In this document: positions 46,242-55,996 of the stretch, one piece after another
How the letters are laid out: the number at the start of each line of letters is the position of its first letter
How positions within the stretch are numbered: position 1 is the first letter of the stretch
DNA from: Burkholderia anthina
GTDB taxonomy: Bacteria > Pseudomonadota > Gammaproteobacteria > Burkholderiales > Burkholderiaceae
Length of the DNA stretch: 64,000 nt
Direction: 5' to 3'
Assembly: GCF_902498995.1 (NCBI RefSeq)
Contig: NZ_CABVLY010000024.1
Location: forward strand, 1-64,000
Translations under genes and position numbers: made by a program
Notes under the pieces: model-generated
Seen by the model: the letters and a program-made list of their open reading frames with translations, nothing else
The model's database searches: none
What the model was told of the DNA's origin: nothing

Positions 46242-47285
46242 ATGGCCTACGAAGCAGCTTCCGAGCGTTATGCCGACATGCAGTACCGCACCTGCGGCAA
46301 GTCCGGGCTCAAACTGCCCGCCCTGTCGCTCGGCCTGTGGCACAACTTCGGCGACGCGACGCCGATCGCGACGCAGCGCGACATCCTGCGCACCGCATTC
46401 GACCTCGGCATCAACCACTTCGATCTCGCGAACAACTACGGGCCGCCGTACGGCAGCGCCGAAACCAACTTCGGCCGGCTGCTGAAGGAGGATTTCCGGC
46501 CGTACCGCGACGAGCTGCTGATCTCGACGAAGGCCGGCTGGGACATGTGGCCGGGCCCGTACGGCAGCGGCGGCGGGTCGCGCAAGTACGTGCTCGCGAG
46601 CCTCGACCAGAGCCTGCAGCGCATGGGCCTCGACTACGTCGACATCTTCTATTCGCATCGCTTCGACGCGCACACGCCGCTCGAGGAAACGGCCGGCGCG
46701 CTCGCATCGGCCGTGCAGCAGGGCAAGGCGCTGTACATCGGCATCTCGTCGTATTCGGCCGCGAAGACGCGCGAGATGGCCGCGCTGCTCGCGCAGTACA
46801 AGGTGCCGCTGCTGATTCACCAGCCGTCGTACAACATGCTGAACCGCTGGATCGAAGAGGATCTGCTCGATACGCTCGACGGCGTCGGCACGGGCAGCAT
46901 CGCGTTCACGCCGCTCGCGCAGGGGCTGCTCACGTCGAAATACCTGAACGGCGTGCCGGCCGACGCACGCGTGAACAAGCCGGGCGGCGGCTCGCTGAAG
47001 CAGGATCACCTGAGCGCGGACAACCTCGAGCATGTGCGCAAGCTCAACGGCATCGCGGAGCGGCGCGGGCAGAGTCTCGCGCAGATGGCGCTCGCATGGG
47101 TGCTGCGCAATGGTCGCGTCACGTCCGCGCTGATCGGCGCGAGCCGGGCGGAGCAGGTGCGTGAAAACGTCGGCGCGCTGAAGAACCTCGCGTTCACGGC
47201 CGACGAACTCGCGGAAATCGATCGCTACGCGACCGAAGGTGGCATCAATCTGTGGGAAAAGCCGTCCACCGATCAGGCGATCTGA
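46242..47285 (+). CDS. Aldo/keto reductase, L-glyceraldehyde 3-phosphate reductase type (AKR14/YghZ)
   Basis: NADPH-dependent reductase of about 347 residues. Tetrad residues are visible: Asp and Tyr in FDLANNYGPPYGSAE, Lys in LLISTKAGWDMWPGPYG, His in YSHRFD. The GYGSGGGSRKY region and length match YghZ, which detoxifies methylglyoxal and L-glyceraldehyde 3-phosphate. Start at MAYEAASERYADMQYR. Substrate inferred from the family. Confidence 0.9.
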   Translation: MAYEAASERYADMQYRTCGKSGLKLPALSLGLWHNFGDATPIATQRDILRTAFDLGINHFDLANNYGPPYGSAETNFGRLLKEDFRPYRDELLISTKAGWDMWPGPYGSGGGSRKYVLASLDQSLQRMGLDYVDIFYSHRFDAHTPLEETAGALASAVQQGKALYIGISSYSAAKTREMAALLAQYKVPLLIHQPSYNMLNRWIEEDLLDTLDGVGTGSIAFTPLAQGLLTSKYLNGVPADARVNKPGGGSLKQDHLSADNLEHVRKLNGIAERRGQSLAQMALAWVLRNGRVTSALIGASRAEQVRENVGALKNLAFTADELAEIDRYATEGGINLWEKPSTDQAI

Positions 47286-47404
47286 CCGGTGATCGATGCA
47301 GTCGATACGGGATGCGAACCATCGCGTGCCGTATCGCCGCGCATGCATGCACCCCATCACGTCGCTGCGGTGCAGCGACGTGACCTGCACGCCGAGATGC
47401 GCTG

Positions 47405-47590
47405 CTAGATCAGCGCAGGCAGGCCTTCGACGAGCAACACCGCGACGCCGACGCCGAGAATGACGCCCAGCACGCGCAGCAGGTTGTGGCGGAATTCGGT
47501 TGCGCAGGGCACCGCGCCGAGGAACAGCGCGCCGGCCAGCGCCATCGGAATCAACAGGATGAAGTCGCCGATCGTGAAATAGGTCGTCAT
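47405..47590 (-). CDS. Hypothetical 61-residue membrane protein
   Basis: Two hydrophobic segments (about 7-27 and 39-58) separated by CATEFRHNLLR, probably a small inner-membrane protein. No family recognised. GGAG lies six bases before the ATG. It is preceded by a region of about 90 bases with several nested hairpins (47611-47694) that may control it. Confidence 0.6.
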   Translation of the reverse strand: MTTYFTIGDFILLIPMALAGALFLGAVPCATEFRHNLLRVLGVILGVGVAVLLVEGLPALI

Positions 47591-47610
47591 GCGTGTCTCC
47601 AGTGTCGGCC

Positions 47611-47694
47611 GGAGCTGGCGCTTCAGCGCTTACTTCGGCCCCACCCCGGTGGGGCGTCGGTCGGAGTCGGCGCGCTGGCGCCGCTTCCAGCTCC
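47611..47694 (-). promoter_or_regulatory. Multi-hairpin leader upstream of the small membrane protein
   Basis: Read on the minus strand, GGAGCTGG (47687-47694) pairs with CCAGCTCC (47611-47618). Inside are three hairpins: a GGCGC stem (47669-47682), a CCCCAC/GTGGGG stem (47639-47654) and a short GCGC stem (about 47618-47629). This closed multi-branch fold ends ten bases before the ribosome site. It is a riboswitch-like layout, though no known class was matched. Confidence 0.45.
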
Positions 47695-47947
47695 CTGCCG
47701 GGTATTTCTAGTGTCGAGCCGCCTCGATTGCGAGCAAGGCGGGCAATTCGAGTATAGGCAACCCGGCGCCTTTTTTCGCTATCCAGACCGTTAAAAGTCA
47801 GCGGAAAACCCCGGGGATTTCGCATATTTCCCGCGAATCGGACGAATGCCTTGCGCATGTCTTTCACGTTCATTTCATTTCGCGCGCGAATGTCGTGCAT
47901 CTTCGACGCGCGCCGCCGCACCCGCGGGCGCGGCGGCGCGTGCACGC

Positions 47948-48835
47948 TTACGCGCGATCGGGTTGTGTGCGAACGGCCGGCGTGCGGAACACGAGCGCGA
48001 GCCCTGCGACGATCGCGCCCATGCCGGCGAGCGCGAGCGGTTCAGGCCGGTTGCCGAGCCAGACCGCGTCCATCAGCGTGGTGACGATGGGCACGAGATA
48101 GAACAGGCTCGTCACGTTGACGAGATCGCCGCGCTGCATCAACCGGTAGAACAGCAACTGCGCGATTACCGAGATCACGATGCCGAGCCAGAGTAGCGGC
48201 ACGACGAACGCCCAGCTCGCATCGAGCGAGATCGGCCGGAACGGCAGGATCGCCACGCATAGCGCGAGGCCGATTGCGTTCTGCAGCGGCAGCACGTCGG
48301 CGGGTGCCGCGCGCACGCGCTTTTGCAGCAGCGAGCCGACGGTCAGCGCGACGAGTGCGGCGAGCGCGCAGGCGACACCCGCGATCGGCAGCCCGGCGCC
48401 GCCGACGCCCACGCCGCGGCACACGACGAGCGCGAGGCCCGCCAGCGAGAGCCCGAGCCCCGCGACGCGCATCGGCTGCCAGCGCCGCTCGACGATCGCG
48501 AGCGTGAGGATCGGCTGCACGCCGAGGATCGTCGCGAGCACGCCCGGCGCGATTCCGCGCTCGAGCGCGAGCAAGTAGAAGATCGAATAGCCGCCCATCA
48601 TCAGCAAGCCGGTCAGCGCGGCCATGCGCCGCTCGCCGCGCGGCGGCAGCCAGCGTCCGCGCATGCCGGCCAGCGCGAGCAGCACGAGCGACGCGAGCGC
48701 GAAGCGTGCGGTGAGAAAGACGAATGCGGATGCGTGACGCAGCCCGAGTTCGGCGAAGATCGCGCCGCTGCTCCACAGCAGCACGAAGAGCGACGTCGCG
48801 CCATGCGCGGCGAGCGCGCGTTTGAACGAAACCAT
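47948..48835 (-). CDS. DMT-superfamily (EamA) transporter
   Basis: Ten-helix inner-membrane exporter built from two EamA repeats, 295 residues. Start at MVSFKRALAAHG with GGTGGA upstream; the helix pattern begins with FVLLWSSGAIFAELGL. The substrate is unknown: family members move amino acids, nucleotides or drugs. Confidence 0.88.
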   Translation of the reverse strand: MVSFKRALAAHGATSLFVLLWSSGAIFAELGLRHASAFVFLTARFALASLVLLALAGMRGRWLPPRGERRMAALTGLLMMGGYSIFYLLALERGIAPGVLATILGVQPILTLAIVERRWQPMRVAGLGLSLAGLALVVCRGVGVGGAGLPIAGVACALAALVALTVGSLLQKRVRAAPADVLPLQNAIGLALCVAILPFRPISLDASWAFVVPLLWLGIVISVIAQLLFYRLMQRGDLVNVTSLFYLVPIVTTLMDAVWLGNRPEPLALAGMGAIVAGLALVFRTPAVRTQPDRA

Positions 48836-49212
48836 GTGAATCCACCTGTCGAACGGATCGAGACGTTCCATGTCGCGCGCGCAGCAACGCACCGTGCGTC
48901 AACGCGCACGAACGGCCGCAAACGGGCGAATGGAAAACGGAGAACGAAAGCCGGCGGGTCAGCCGGCGCGTGCCGCCGGCGGGGGCGGCGCGGCGCTGAC
49001 GAGCGGCGGTGCGACAGGAGGGGGAAGGACCGACGGATGCGCGCACGCCTGCGGCCGCGTATCGAACTGCGGCCGGGATTTTGCGAGAGCGGACGTGAGC
49101 GGATGCATCGTGTGTCGAAATGCGCTTGAACGCGAATGAGCTTCAAAGGTAACGCAAGGTAGCCATCCGGCGCAACTGCCGGCGATGCGCCGGCGCGCGT
49201 GCACGAACGGCG
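48836..49212. other. Intergenic region between two transporter genes
   Basis: 377 bases between two same-strand transporter genes. A proline-rich 49-codon frame on the minus strand (about 48959-49108) has no family resemblance and is not called. Otherwise nothing recognisable. Confidence 0.35.
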
Positions 49213-50463
49213 TCACGCCGCGCCGCTGCGTTCGCGCGAGCGCAGCCACGCGGCGGCCGCCAGCCCGGCCATGAGCAGCATGGCGACGAGCGCCGCGACG
49301 CCGGGCCAGCCGTACGCGCTCCAGAAGCGTCCGCCGAGCGAGCCGACGATGCTCGAACCGAGATAGTAGGACAGCAGATACAGCGCGGCGGCCTGCCCCT
49401 TGCCTTGCGTCGCGAGGCGTCCGACCCAGCCGCTCGCGGTCGAATGCCCGGCGAAGAAGCCGAACGTCACGCACGCGATGCCGAACGCGATCGCGGCGAC
49501 GGGCTGCAGCAGCGTCAGCGCGACGCCGGCCAGCATGATGACGACGCTCGCGATCAGCACGCGGCCGCGGCCGATCGAATCGGCCATCCGCCCCGACCAC
49601 GGCGAGGCGACGACGCCGACCAGATAGACGATGAAGATCGCGCCGATCGTTGCCTGATTCATCGAATACGGCGGCGCGAGGAGCCGATAGCCGACGTAGT
49701 TGTACAGCGTGACGAAGCCGCCCATCAGGATGAAGGCCGTTGCAAACAGCACGGGCAATTCGCGGCGGCCGGCGAGATGTCGGGCGAGCGCCGCGCGATG
49801 CTGCGCGAAGCCGAGCCCGCGACGCGGCGTGAAATGGCGCGATGGCGGCAGCAACGCGCGAAATGCGAGCGTCGCGGCGAGGCCGAGCACGCCGATCGCA
49901 CCGATCGCGATGCGCCACGTGAACAGGTCGGCGAGCACGCCCGCGATCACGCGCCCGGCCATCCCGCCGATCGCGTTGCCGCCGACGTAGAGTCCCATGG
50001 CGAGCCCGAGCCCGTCGGGGTGCACTTCCTCGGCGAGATATGCCATGCCGACGGCGGGCACGCCGCCGAGCGCGAGCCCGGTGAGCGCGCGCAGCACCAG
50101 CATCTGGTGCCAGTGCGGCGCGAACGCGGCGACGAGCGTGAGGAGCGACGACAGCATCAGCGATGCGGTCATCAGCCGGTGGCGGCTCAGCCCTTCGGAC
50201 ACGAAGCCCGCGACGAACACGGCCACGGCGAGCGCGCCCGTCGCGAACGACAGCGCGAGACTGCTTTGCGCGGGACTCACGCCGAACGCGTTCGAGAATT
50301 CCGGCAGCAGCGGCTGTACGTAGTAGAGCAGCGAGAAGGTCGCGTAGCCGGCGAACAGCAGCGCGATGCTCGCGCGCCAATAGTTGCGCGAACCACGTTC
50401 GAGATAGGGCGGGGATGCGTCGCGGCGCGAGGCCGCGGGCGTGGTTCCGTTGGATGCGGTCAC
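49213..50463 (-). CDS. MFS transporter (YnfM-like)
   Basis: 416-residue inner-membrane permease with twelve helices. The first segment ALLFAGYATFSLLYYVQPLL and the GLALGGVPAVGMAYLAEEV loop are typical of the YnfM/arabinose-efflux group of drug/metabolite MFS exporters. Substrate unknown. Confidence 0.88.
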   Translation of the reverse strand: MTASNGTTPAASRRDASPPYLERGSRNYWRASIALLFAGYATFSLLYYVQPLLPEFSNAFGVSPAQSSLALSFATGALAVAVFVAGFVSEGLSRHRLMTASLMLSSLLTLVAAFAPHWHQMLVLRALTGLALGGVPAVGMAYLAEEVHPDGLGLAMGLYVGGNAIGGMAGRVIAGVLADLFTWRIAIGAIGVLGLAATLAFRALLPPSRHFTPRRGLGFAQHRAALARHLAGRRELPVLFATAFILMGGFVTLYNYVGYRLLAPPYSMNQATIGAIFIVYLVGVVASPWSGRMADSIGRGRVLIASVVIMLAGVALTLLQPVAAIAFGIACVTFGFFAGHSTASGWVGRLATQGKGQAAALYLLSYYLGSSIVGSLGGRFWSAYGWPGVAALVAMLLMAGLAAAAWLRSRERSGAA

Positions 50464-50795
50464 GCGAAATCTCCTGACGGCCGGGCAAAGGGCAGACGAT
50501 ACGCCCGTTGCGCAATTCGCGTGCGCGCCGCGCGGCGGCCGGCCCGATTCGGCAGACAGTCACATTCGACAGGGTATGATGGGGGTATCCGCCCGTGCAA
50601 GCGCACGCGCGATGCAGTGGTTGATTGGAGACATTCGACGAATTCGCGGCACTTCACCCGCTTCTTCTTCTTTTCGCGCTTCGATAAACCGTGAACAATG
50701 GGATACGCGCAACACCCCGGCGAGGGCGGCGCGGATCGTGCATTTGCCGGCTCGCCAGCGGGTCGGGTTTCAAGTTTCAAGAGTGGGGAACCATC
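50464..50795. other. Intergenic region upstream of MFS transporter and 70-residue protein
   Basis: 332 bases with the outward start regions of two divergent genes. The TATGAT at 50575-50580 is a possible -10, but no acceptable -35 was found. Confidence 0.35.
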
Positions 50796-51008
50796 ATGCA
50801 TGTCGGGTCGATTGTCTGTACTACCCATATCGCGGTGCCGAAGGGCGCGCGCGGCATCGTTCAGCGCGTTCTGGGCGACATGGCCATGGTGACCTGGTAC
50901 GCGGGCGTGCCGGGCGAGTCGAAAGAACTCAACACCGAGCCGTTCTTTCTCGAGGACCTGATCGACACCGGCGAATCCGTGCTGCCGGCCGGCGCCGCGA
51001 TCCACTGA
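50796..51008 (+). CDS. Conserved hypothetical protein, 70 residues
   Basis: Small soluble protein, MHVGSIVCTTHIAVPKG start, SH3-like beta pattern (GIVQRVLGDMAMVTWYAG). I do not recognise the family. GGGGAA lies about eight bases before the ATG. Codon use matches neighbours. It stands 49 bases before the kinase gene and could be co-transcribed. Confidence 0.65.
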   Translation: MHVGSIVCTTHIAVPKGARGIVQRVLGDMAMVTWYAGVPGESKELNTEPFFLEDLIDTGESVLPAGAAIH

Positions 51009-51057
51009 GCGTGCATGCCGCACCGGAAGCTCGTCTTTCGGCGCGGCTGACGGCACA

Positions 51058-52089
51058 ATGCGGGGCATGAAAGACGTCACTTCCACCCCCGCCGCTCCCG
51101 CCGGCCCGCCGTTCGCCGGCCTCACGCCCGAGTGCGTGCTCGATGCGCTCGACAGCGTGTTGATGCCGGCCGGGCTGCGTACCGACGGGCGCCTGCTCGC
51201 CCTCAACAGCTACGAAAACCGCGTCTACCAGGTGGGCATCGAAGACGGCCCGCCGGTCGTCGCGAAGTTCTACCGGCCCGGGCGCTGGTCGGACGAAGCG
51301 ATCCTGGAAGAGCACGCGTTCGTCGCCGAGCTCGCCGCGCGCGAGATTCCGGCCGTGCAGGCGCGCACGTTCGACGGCCGCACGCTGCACGCGTTCGACG
51401 GCTTCCGCTTCTCGATCTTCGAGCGGCGCGGCGGGCGGGCGCCCGATCTCGACCGCAGCGATACGCTCGAATGGCTCGGCCGCTTCATCGGCCGCATCCA
51501 TGCGGTCGGCGCGACGCAGCCGTATGTCGCGCGCCCCGTGCTCGACATCCGCACGTTCGGCTACGAGCCGCGCGACTACCTGCTCGCGCACGATTTCATT
51601 CCGGACGACGTACGGCCCGCGTACGAAACGGCCGTCACGCTCGCGCTGGAAGGCGTCGAGGCGGCGTTCGAGCGCGCGGGCGAAATCCGCCTGCTGCGCA
51701 CGCACGGCGATTGCCATCCGAGCAACGTGCTGTGGACCGACGCGGGCCCGCATTTCGTCGACTTCGACGACAGCCGGATGGCGCCTGCCGTCCAGGATCT
51801 GTGGCTGCTGCTGCCGGGCGATCGCGAAGGCGCATCGCGTGCGCTCGCCGACCTGCTCGCCGGGTACGAGGATTTCTGCGAATTCGAGCCGCGCGAACTG
51901 CATCTGGTCGAGGCATTGCGCACGCTGCGACTGATTCACTACGCGGCGTGGCTTGCGCGCCGCTGGGACGATCCGGCCTTTCCGGCCGCATTCCCGTGGT
52001 TCAACACGCATCGCTACTGGGAAGCGCGCGTCCTCGAACTGCGCGAGCAGATCGGCGCGATGCAGGAAGGGCCGCTCTGGCCCGTGTGA
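51058..52089 (+). CDS. srkA: SrkA/YihE-type stress-response Ser/Thr kinase
   Basis: Aminoglycoside-phosphotransferase-fold kinase; in E. coli SrkA antagonises MazEF-mediated death and aids envelope stress survival. 343 residues if ATG 51058 is used (340 from 51067). Visible are the catalytic HGDCHPSNVLW and metal-binding VDFDD motifs, and the ALNSYENRVYQVG N-terminal lobe of YihE. Confidence 0.88.
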   Translation: MRGMKDVTSTPAAPAGPPFAGLTPECVLDALDSVLMPAGLRTDGRLLALNSYENRVYQVGIEDGPPVVAKFYRPGRWSDEAILEEHAFVAELAAREIPAVQARTFDGRTLHAFDGFRFSIFERRGGRAPDLDRSDTLEWLGRFIGRIHAVGATQPYVARPVLDIRTFGYEPRDYLLAHDFIPDDVRPAYETAVTLALEGVEAAFERAGEIRLLRTHGDCHPSNVLWTDAGPHFVDFDDSRMAPAVQDLWLLLPGDREGASRALADLLAGYEDFCEFEPRELHLVEALRTLRLIHYAAWLARRWDDPAFPAAFPWFNTHRYWEARVLELREQIGAMQEGPLWPV

Positions 52090-52161
52090 CGGCGCGCGCG
52101 GCAGCGTCGCCGCGCGGCATTTTCAGGTGGATCGCCGCGCGTGACGCGCGGCCCGCGCCAC

Positions 52162-53604
52162 CTAGAACTTCAGCATCATCTTGATCACCGCGGCGAAGCG
52201 CTTGCCGTAAGGCGGCGCGATCAGCCCGCGCATGTTCACGCGCGGCTGCGTGAGCACCGGCTTCATCTTCGAGAACGTCACGAAGCCGTCGTAGCCGTGA
52301 TACGCCCCCATTCCGCTTGCGCCGACGCCGCCGAACGGCAGGCTGCCGCACGCGATGTGCATCAGCGTTTCATTGACCGTCACGCCGCCCGAGATCGTTT
52401 CGCGCATCACGCGGTCGATCGTGCCGCGGTCTTCGTCGAACAGATACAGCGCGAGCGGCCGCGGGCGCGCATTCACGTAGGCGATCGCCTCGTCGAGGCG
52501 CTCGTACGGCACGAGCGGCAACAGCGGCCCGAAGATTTCTTCCTGCATCAACTGCGATGCGGCCGGCACGTGCGTGACCGCACACGGCACGAAGCGGCGC
52601 GACGCGGGATCGGACGGCGCATCGGTCAGCGGATGCAGTTGCGCGCCGGCCGCCTGCGCGTCGGTCGCGAGTTGCTGCAGCCGCGCGTAGTGGCGCGGCG
52701 ACACGATCGTCGTGTAATCGCCGTTGGCCGACAGGTCCGGATACAGCTTCGCGAAGCGCGCCCGCGCGCGCTCGATGAACGCGGCTTCCATCCCGCGCGG
52801 CAGCAGCACGTAGTCGGGCGCGATGCAGGTCTGGCCCGCGTTCAGCGTCTTGCCGCCGATGATCGCGTCGACGGCCGCGTCGAAGCGCGCGTTCGGGCCG
52901 ACGATGGCCGGCGACTTGCCGCCGAGTTCGAGCGTGACGGGCGTCAGGTTGTCGGCCGCGGCACGCATCACGTGACGGCCGACGTGCGTCGAGCCGGTGA
53001 ACAGCAGGTGATCGAACGGCAGCGCGCTGAACGCGGCGCCGAGCTCGGCATCGCCGTTCACGACCGCGACGTGATCGCGCGAGAAGGTCTTCGCGATCAA
53101 TTGCTCGAACAGCGCGGACGTGCGCGGCGTCAGTTCGGACATCTTGACGATGGCGCGGTTGCCGGCGGCCAGCGCGCAGATCAGCGGGCCCGCTGCCAGC
53201 AGCACCGGGTAGTTCCACGGCACGACGATGCCGACCACGCCGAGCGGCTGCGGCAGCACCTTCGCGCGCGCCGGACGCAGCCACTTGTTCATCGGCTTGC
53301 GGATCGGCTTCATCCAGCGCTTGCCGTGCTTGAGCGCGTCGTCGATCTCTTCCTTCGCCATCCAGATTTCCGACAGCAGCACTTCCTGCTTCGCGCGATG
53401 ACCGAAGTCGGCGCTGATCGCGTCGGCGAGCGCATCCGCGTGATCGATCAGCATCGTGCGCAGCGCGCGCAGATGCTGCGCGCGGGTGTCCCATTCCGGG
53501 TACGGCGCGCGCAGATAGGCCGCGCGCTGATCGCGCAGCAGCGACGTCAGCGCATCGAGCGACGGTAGCGCTTGCGGGGCCAGTTCGGGCAGGTCGTTTT
53601 TCAT
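52162..53604 (-). CDS. calB: Coniferyl aldehyde dehydrogenase (CalB type)
   Basis: NAD(P)-dependent aldehyde dehydrogenase, 480 residues. Cofactor-binding PWNYPVLLAAGPL, catalytic Glu in LELGGKSPAIVG and Cys in NAGQTCIAPDYVL are in the expected order. The N-terminal PEWDTRAQHLRAL and the AYHGYDGFVTFSK region fit the coniferyl-aldehyde subfamily. It may oxidise other aldehydes. Divergent from the GMC oxidoreductase, which would make aldehydes, so the two may form one alcohol-to-acid route. Confidence 0.9.
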   Translation of the reverse strand: MKNDLPELAPQALPSLDALTSLLRDQRAAYLRAPYPEWDTRAQHLRALRTMLIDHADALADAISADFGHRAKQEVLLSEIWMAKEEIDDALKHGKRWMKPIRKPMNKWLRPARAKVLPQPLGVVGIVVPWNYPVLLAAGPLICALAAGNRAIVKMSELTPRTSALFEQLIAKTFSRDHVAVVNGDAELGAAFSALPFDHLLFTGSTHVGRHVMRAAADNLTPVTLELGGKSPAIVGPNARFDAAVDAIIGGKTLNAGQTCIAPDYVLLPRGMEAAFIERARARFAKLYPDLSANGDYTTIVSPRHYARLQQLATDAQAAGAQLHPLTDAPSDPASRRFVPCAVTHVPAASQLMQEEIFGPLLPLVPYERLDEAIAYVNARPRPLALYLFDEDRGTIDRVMRETISGGVTVNETLMHIACGSLPFGGVGASGMGAYHGYDGFVTFSKMKPVLTQPRVNMRGLIAPPYGKRFAAVIKMMLKF

Positions 53605-54324
53605 GTCGTCTCCTCCAGTGGGGCGTGGCGCGTCGGCCAGCGGTCAGGCCGCACGTGCCCGCTCGTCGAGCGTGGCGGGGCGGATCGGGGTGGCGCGCGT
53701 CGCGCGGCGCGGGGCCGGATGCGATACGCGGTCTGAAACCGGTTGCTGCGTGCGGCATGCGTCGCATCCGCGCGACGGTGTCCACATCCGAAAACGGGGT
53801 TGCACGGCACGCGCGCGGGACGCGATGCGCTGCCCGGCGTGCATGCGATGTCGTGCTGCGCGTGCGTGCCGATGCACCGGAGCGGGGCGGCGCGCTGCGC
53901 GCGGCCATGCGGAATCCGGTACGTCGTGCCGCGCGTGCGACAAGCCGTCCAAACGGTTGGCGGCGCCGCGCGCCGTTCGATTTCGATCGGCTGCGCGCGC
54001 GTTGCCGGACGTCACCGCATGGCCCGCCGTTTGAAATGAAATGCGGGCCGCGCGCAGTGCGTCCGGACGACCCGGTCGGCACACGGCCTGCAGAACCTGG
54101 CGCTGCATCGTCGTCTCCCCAGTTTCGCAACGGCGCGGCTTCTCGCGGCCGGTGCATCGCGTCGAATGAATCGATACATCTTAAATTTAGTTCACGCAGG
54201 CGTTTAGAGGAATCGCTCTTGAATCCGCGTGCCGCGCGCGCGACGGCCATTCCTACAATGCCCGAACATTACAAGCGTAGCCGGGCCGCGCCGGGTGCCG
54301 TTCATGACGCGAAGGAGACATGAC
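53605..54324. other. Long gene-free region between calB and GMC oxidoreductase
   Basis: 720 bases separating divergent genes. Frames present are Arg/Ala-rich and look like random GC-rich sequence. The AT-rich section 54165-54220 (ACATCTTAAATTTAG) is a plausible promoter region for the oxidoreductase. No regulator gene was found. Confidence 0.45.
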
Positions 54325-55965
54325 ATGCAATACGACTACATCATCGTTGGCGGAGGGTCGGGCGGGTCGAGCCTCGCCAGCCGTCTCGCCGATGCATGCC
54401 CCGACGCGACGATCGCGCTGATCGAGGCGGGCTCGCATACGGAGCGCAACCTGCTCGTGAACATGCCGGTGGGTATCGCGGCGCTCGTGCCGTTCAAGCT
54501 CGGCACGAACTACGGCTACGAGACGGTGCCGCAGCCGGGGCTTGGCGGCCGGCGCGGCTACCAGCCGCGCGGGCGCGGGATGGGCGGCTCGAGCGCGATC
54601 AACGCGATGATCTACACGCGCGGTCACCCGGGCGACTACGACGAGTGGGCGCAACTCGGCGCGACGGGCTGGGGCTGGCAGGACGTGTTGCCGTATTTCC
54701 GCCGCGCGGAAGGCAACCAGCGCGGCGCCGATGCGTGGCACGGCGCGGACGGCCCGTTGACCGTCTCCGATCTGCGCTTTCGTAATCCGTTCTCCGAACG
54801 ATTCATCCAGGCCGCGCACGCGGCCGGCTATCCGCTGAACAACGACTTCAACGGCGCGACGCAGGAAGGCGTCGGCTTCTATCAGGTCACGCATCGCGAC
54901 GGTTCGCGCTGCAGCGTCGCGCGGGCGTACATCTACGGCCGCAACCGGCCGAACCTGAACGTGATCACCGATGCGACGGTGCTGCGCGTGGGCTTCGACG
55001 GCAAGCGCGCGGTGGGCGTCGTGGTGTCGCGCAACGGCAGCGTCGAGACGCTCGGCGCACGCGCGGAGGTGATCCTGTCGGCCGGCGCGTTCAATTCGCC
55101 GCAACTGCTGATGTGCTCGGGGATCGGTCCGGCCGAGCAACTGCGCCGGCACGGGATCGCGGTGGTGCAGGATGCGCCGGATGTCGGCGCGAACCTGATC
55201 GACCATATCGACTTCATCATCAACACGCGCGTGAATTCGTCGCAGCTCGTCGGCATCTGCCTGCGCGGGATCGCGAAGATGACGCCGGCGCTCGCGCGCT
55301 ACTTCTCGAGCCGCTCGGGGATGATGACGAGCAACGTCGCGGAAGCGGGCGGCTTCATCAAGAGCGATCCGTCGATCGATCGTCCGGACCTGCAGCTGCA
55401 TTTCTGCACGGCGCTGGTCGACGATCACAACCGCAAGATGCACTGGGGTTTCGGCTATTCGCTGCACGTGTGCGCGCTGCGTCCGTACAGCCGCGGCACG
55501 GTCGCGCTCGCGAGCGGCGATGCGCGCGATGCGCCGTTGATCGATCCGCGCTTTTTCAGCGATTCACGCGATCTGGACCTGCTCGTGCGTGGCGCGCAGG
55601 CGATGCGCCGGATCCTGTCGCAGGCGCCGCTCGCGTCGCAGGGCGGGCGCGAGCTGTACACGCGGGCGGACCAGAGCGAAGCCGAGCTGCGTGCGACGAT
55701 CGTCGCGCATGCCGACACGATCTATCACCCGGTCGGCACCTGCCGGATGGGCTCGGACGCGCGGGCGGTGGTGGATCCCCAATTGCGCGTGCGCGGCGTC
55801 GACGGGTTGCGCGTGGTGGATGCGTCGGTGATGCCGACGCTGATCGGCGGGAACACGAATGCGCCGTCGGTGATGATCGGCGAGCGCGCGGCGGACTTCA
55901 TCGTCGCGGCGCGCAAGGGCGGCATGCCGCGCGGCGAGGCGGCCGCGGCGGTGCACGGCCGCTGA
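54325..55965 (+). CDS. GMC-family FAD-dependent oxidoreductase (alcohol/choline dehydrogenase-like)
   Basis: 546 residues. FAD-binding DYIIVGGGSGGSSLASRLA is at 4-22, the GMC signature GRGMGGSSAINAMIYTRGH is near 90, and the catalytic His is in YHPVGTCRMG with Asn in GGNTNAPSVM. Probable PQQ-independent alcohol dehydrogenase coupled to the respiratory chain. AAGGAG lies eight bases upstream of ATG 54325. Substrate unknown. Confidence 0.92.
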   Translation: MQYDYIIVGGGSGGSSLASRLADACPDATIALIEAGSHTERNLLVNMPVGIAALVPFKLGTNYGYETVPQPGLGGRRGYQPRGRGMGGSSAINAMIYTRGHPGDYDEWAQLGATGWGWQDVLPYFRRAEGNQRGADAWHGADGPLTVSDLRFRNPFSERFIQAAHAAGYPLNNDFNGATQEGVGFYQVTHRDGSRCSVARAYIYGRNRPNLNVITDATVLRVGFDGKRAVGVVVSRNGSVETLGARAEVILSAGAFNSPQLLMCSGIGPAEQLRRHGIAVVQDAPDVGANLIDHIDFIINTRVNSSQLVGICLRGIAKMTPALARYFSSRSGMMTSNVAEAGGFIKSDPSIDRPDLQLHFCTALVDDHNRKMHWGFGYSLHVCALRPYSRGTVALASGDARDAPLIDPRFFSDSRDLDLLVRGAQAMRRILSQAPLASQGGRELYTRADQSEAELRATIVAHADTIYHPVGTCRMGSDARAVVDPQLRVRGVDGLRVVDASVMPTLIGGNTNAPSVMIGERAADFIVAARKGGMPRGEAAAAVHGR

Positions 55966-55996
55966 GCGGCACGCACCGGCACGCGGCGCGCGATGT

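Noticed and set aside
47595..47720. Manganese (yybP-ykoY) or glycine riboswitch before the small membrane protein
   Set aside because: Some short segments are reminiscent, but the signature loops of these classes are missing.
48959..49108. Proline-rich 49-codon small gene on the minus strand
   Set aside because: No good ribosome site, low complexity and no resemblance to known proteins.
53605..54324. Transcription factor gene in the calB-GMC gap
   Set aside because: Frames on both strands are Arg/Ala-rich with no helix-turn-helix or other motif.
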